64,000 nt of DNA from an uncultured Paracoccaceae bacterium (GTDB lineage Bacteria; Pseudomonadota; Alphaproteobacteria; Rhodobacterales; Rhodobacteraceae), in assembly GCA_947499725.1 (NCBI GenBank), contig CANMPK010000001.1:558001-622000 (forward strand). The letters run 5' to 3'. The position numbers and the translations under genes are program-made. Each line of letters starts with the position of its first letter. Position 1 is the stretch's first letter. The notes below the pieces were generated by a model. It saw only the letters and a program-made list of their open reading frames with translations. It was not told the DNA's origin and searched no databases. Shown one piece after another: positions 63,405 through 64,000 of the stretch.

Positions 63405-64000
63405 GCCACTCAGACGAGTTTCCAGACGAGATTGAAGACAGCACAGCGCCATTGATCGAACATTTGGCCGAGCTGCGAAACCGCTTGATCCACTGCGTTG
63501 CGGCTTTTGTCGTGGGCATGGTGATTTGTTTTACCGTGGCCACGCCGCTGTTTAACTTCCTGACCGCTCCGCTGTGTCAGGTGTTGGCAGAACGCAATCA
63601 GGATTGCGATTTGATCTTCATTAGCCCGCAAGAAGGGTTCTTCGTGGCGATCAAAATCTCCTTCCTTGGGGGGTTCATTCTGGCCTTTCCGTATATCGGA
63701 TTGCAGATGTGGCGTTTCGTGGCGCCGGGGCTGTACAAGAACGAGAAGGGGGCTTTCCTGCCATTCTTGGTTGCCTCGCCTTTCATGTTCATTCTGGGCG
63801 CAAGCTTTGCCTTCTACGTGGTCACACCGCTGGCCTATGACTTCTTCCTAGGGTTCCAGCAGTTTAGCACCGAAGGCGAGGCTGTGGTGGGCGAGGAGGT
63901 CTCTCAGGGGCTCTCTGTGGTCTTCCAAGGCTCAGCGCAGGAATATCTGAACCTGACGATCAAGTTCATCGTGGCCTTTGGTCTGTGCTTCCAATTGCCG
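63401..64000 (+). CDS. tatC: Sec-independent protein translocase TatC (cut by window edge)
   Basis: Receptor for twin-arginine signal peptides. The first 200 residues are present; the gene runs past base 64000. APLIEHLAELRNRLIHCVAA near 16-35 is the TatC signature around the first helix, FISPQEGFFVAIKISFLGGF near 73-92 and FPYIGLQMWRFVAPGLYKNE near 95-114 follow. An insert with an acidic stretch (EGEAVVGEEVSQ) near 162 is typical of alphaproteobacterial TatC. Confidence 0.96.
   Translation, partial: MSHSDEFPDEIEDSTAPLIEHLAELRNRLIHCVAAFVVGMVICFTVATPLFNFLTAPLCQVLAERNQDCDLIFISPQEGFFVAIKISFLGGFILAFPYIGLQMWRFVAPGLYKNEKGAFLPFLVASPFMFILGASFAFYVVTPLAYDFFLGFQQFSTEGEAVVGEEVSQGLSVVFQGSAQEYLNLTIKFIVAFGLCFQLP

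Noticed and set aside
1-64000. CRISPR arrays, insertion sequences, integrases or a full prophage
   Set aside because: No regularly spaced repeats, transposase-like frames, terminal inverted repeats or phage structural genes seen; the holin and endolysin fit a GTA lysis pair instead.

Overview
The window is a dense (roughly 90% coding) stretch of chromosome from an alphaproteobacterium, almost certainly a marine member of the Rhodobacteraceae (roseobacter group). The signs are a trp cluster containing ung and leading into moaC-moeA-lexA, LexA boxes of the alphaproteobacterial form GTTC-N7-GTTC, an indolepyruvate oxidoreductase fusion beside a LsrB/VtlR-type LysR gene, gene transfer agent (GTA) lysis genes inside a cytochrome c maturation locus, a long B12-dependent NrdJ, and a dispersed GCCTCCGGCGG-type repeat that I know from this family. 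There are no insertion sequences, CRISPR arrays or rRNA genes, and one tRNA gene (Pro, TGG).

Layout. 1-12.4 kb: pyrE (cut by the left edge), a small lipoprotein, SOS-controlled uvrA, two small unknowns, mmsA with a divergent LysR gene, a CBS-domain protein, coaD, tkt, a coiled-coil gene with zapA, and grxD-bolA. 12.4-18 kb: a sulfotransferase-like protein, a cysteine-cluster protein overlapping purL, a zinc-binding GFA-fold protein, then a LsrB/VtlR-like regulator with a probable AbcR-type sRNA just downstream. 18-31 kb: an ior fusion gene, an acyltransferase, murI, argC, ccmE, GTA endolysin and holin, ccmF, ccmH, a PaaG-like enzyme, and a large acidic possibly exported protein. 31-47 kb: gltA, gltX, comEC, lexA, moeA, moaC, trpC, ung, trpD, trpG, a polysaccharide deacetylase-like protein, a NUDIX hydrolase, trpE, and a PpiD-like chaperone. 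47-53 kb: an aminotransferase, gpt, two LysE exporters and fabI in one operon, then pdxH, a double cold-shock protein and a DUF192 protein. 53-64 kb: tRNA-Pro, nrdJ behind two NrdR boxes, cysS behind a short cysteine-codon leader peptide, cimA, a phytoene-synthase-like protein, a WYL regulator and tatABC (tatC cut by the right edge).

Most genes are housekeeping. The regulatory content is the more interesting part: (i) a 14-residue leader peptide with three Cys codons directly upstream of cysteinyl-tRNA synthetase, with a predicted promoter that would make it leaderless; (ii) a roughly 115-nt sRNA with an anti-Shine-Dalgarno CCTCCC segment and a strong terminator, next to a LsrB/VtlR-like gene and behind two 13-bp direct repeats spaced 22 bp; (iii) two NrdR boxes 31 bp apart before nrdJ; (iv) LexA boxes before uvrA and lexA; (v) a perfect palindrome that is probably the operator of the WYL regulator; (vi) an orphan CtrA-type site in a 650-bp stretch without genes. 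Functions are assigned from motifs recognised by eye; no database search was run.
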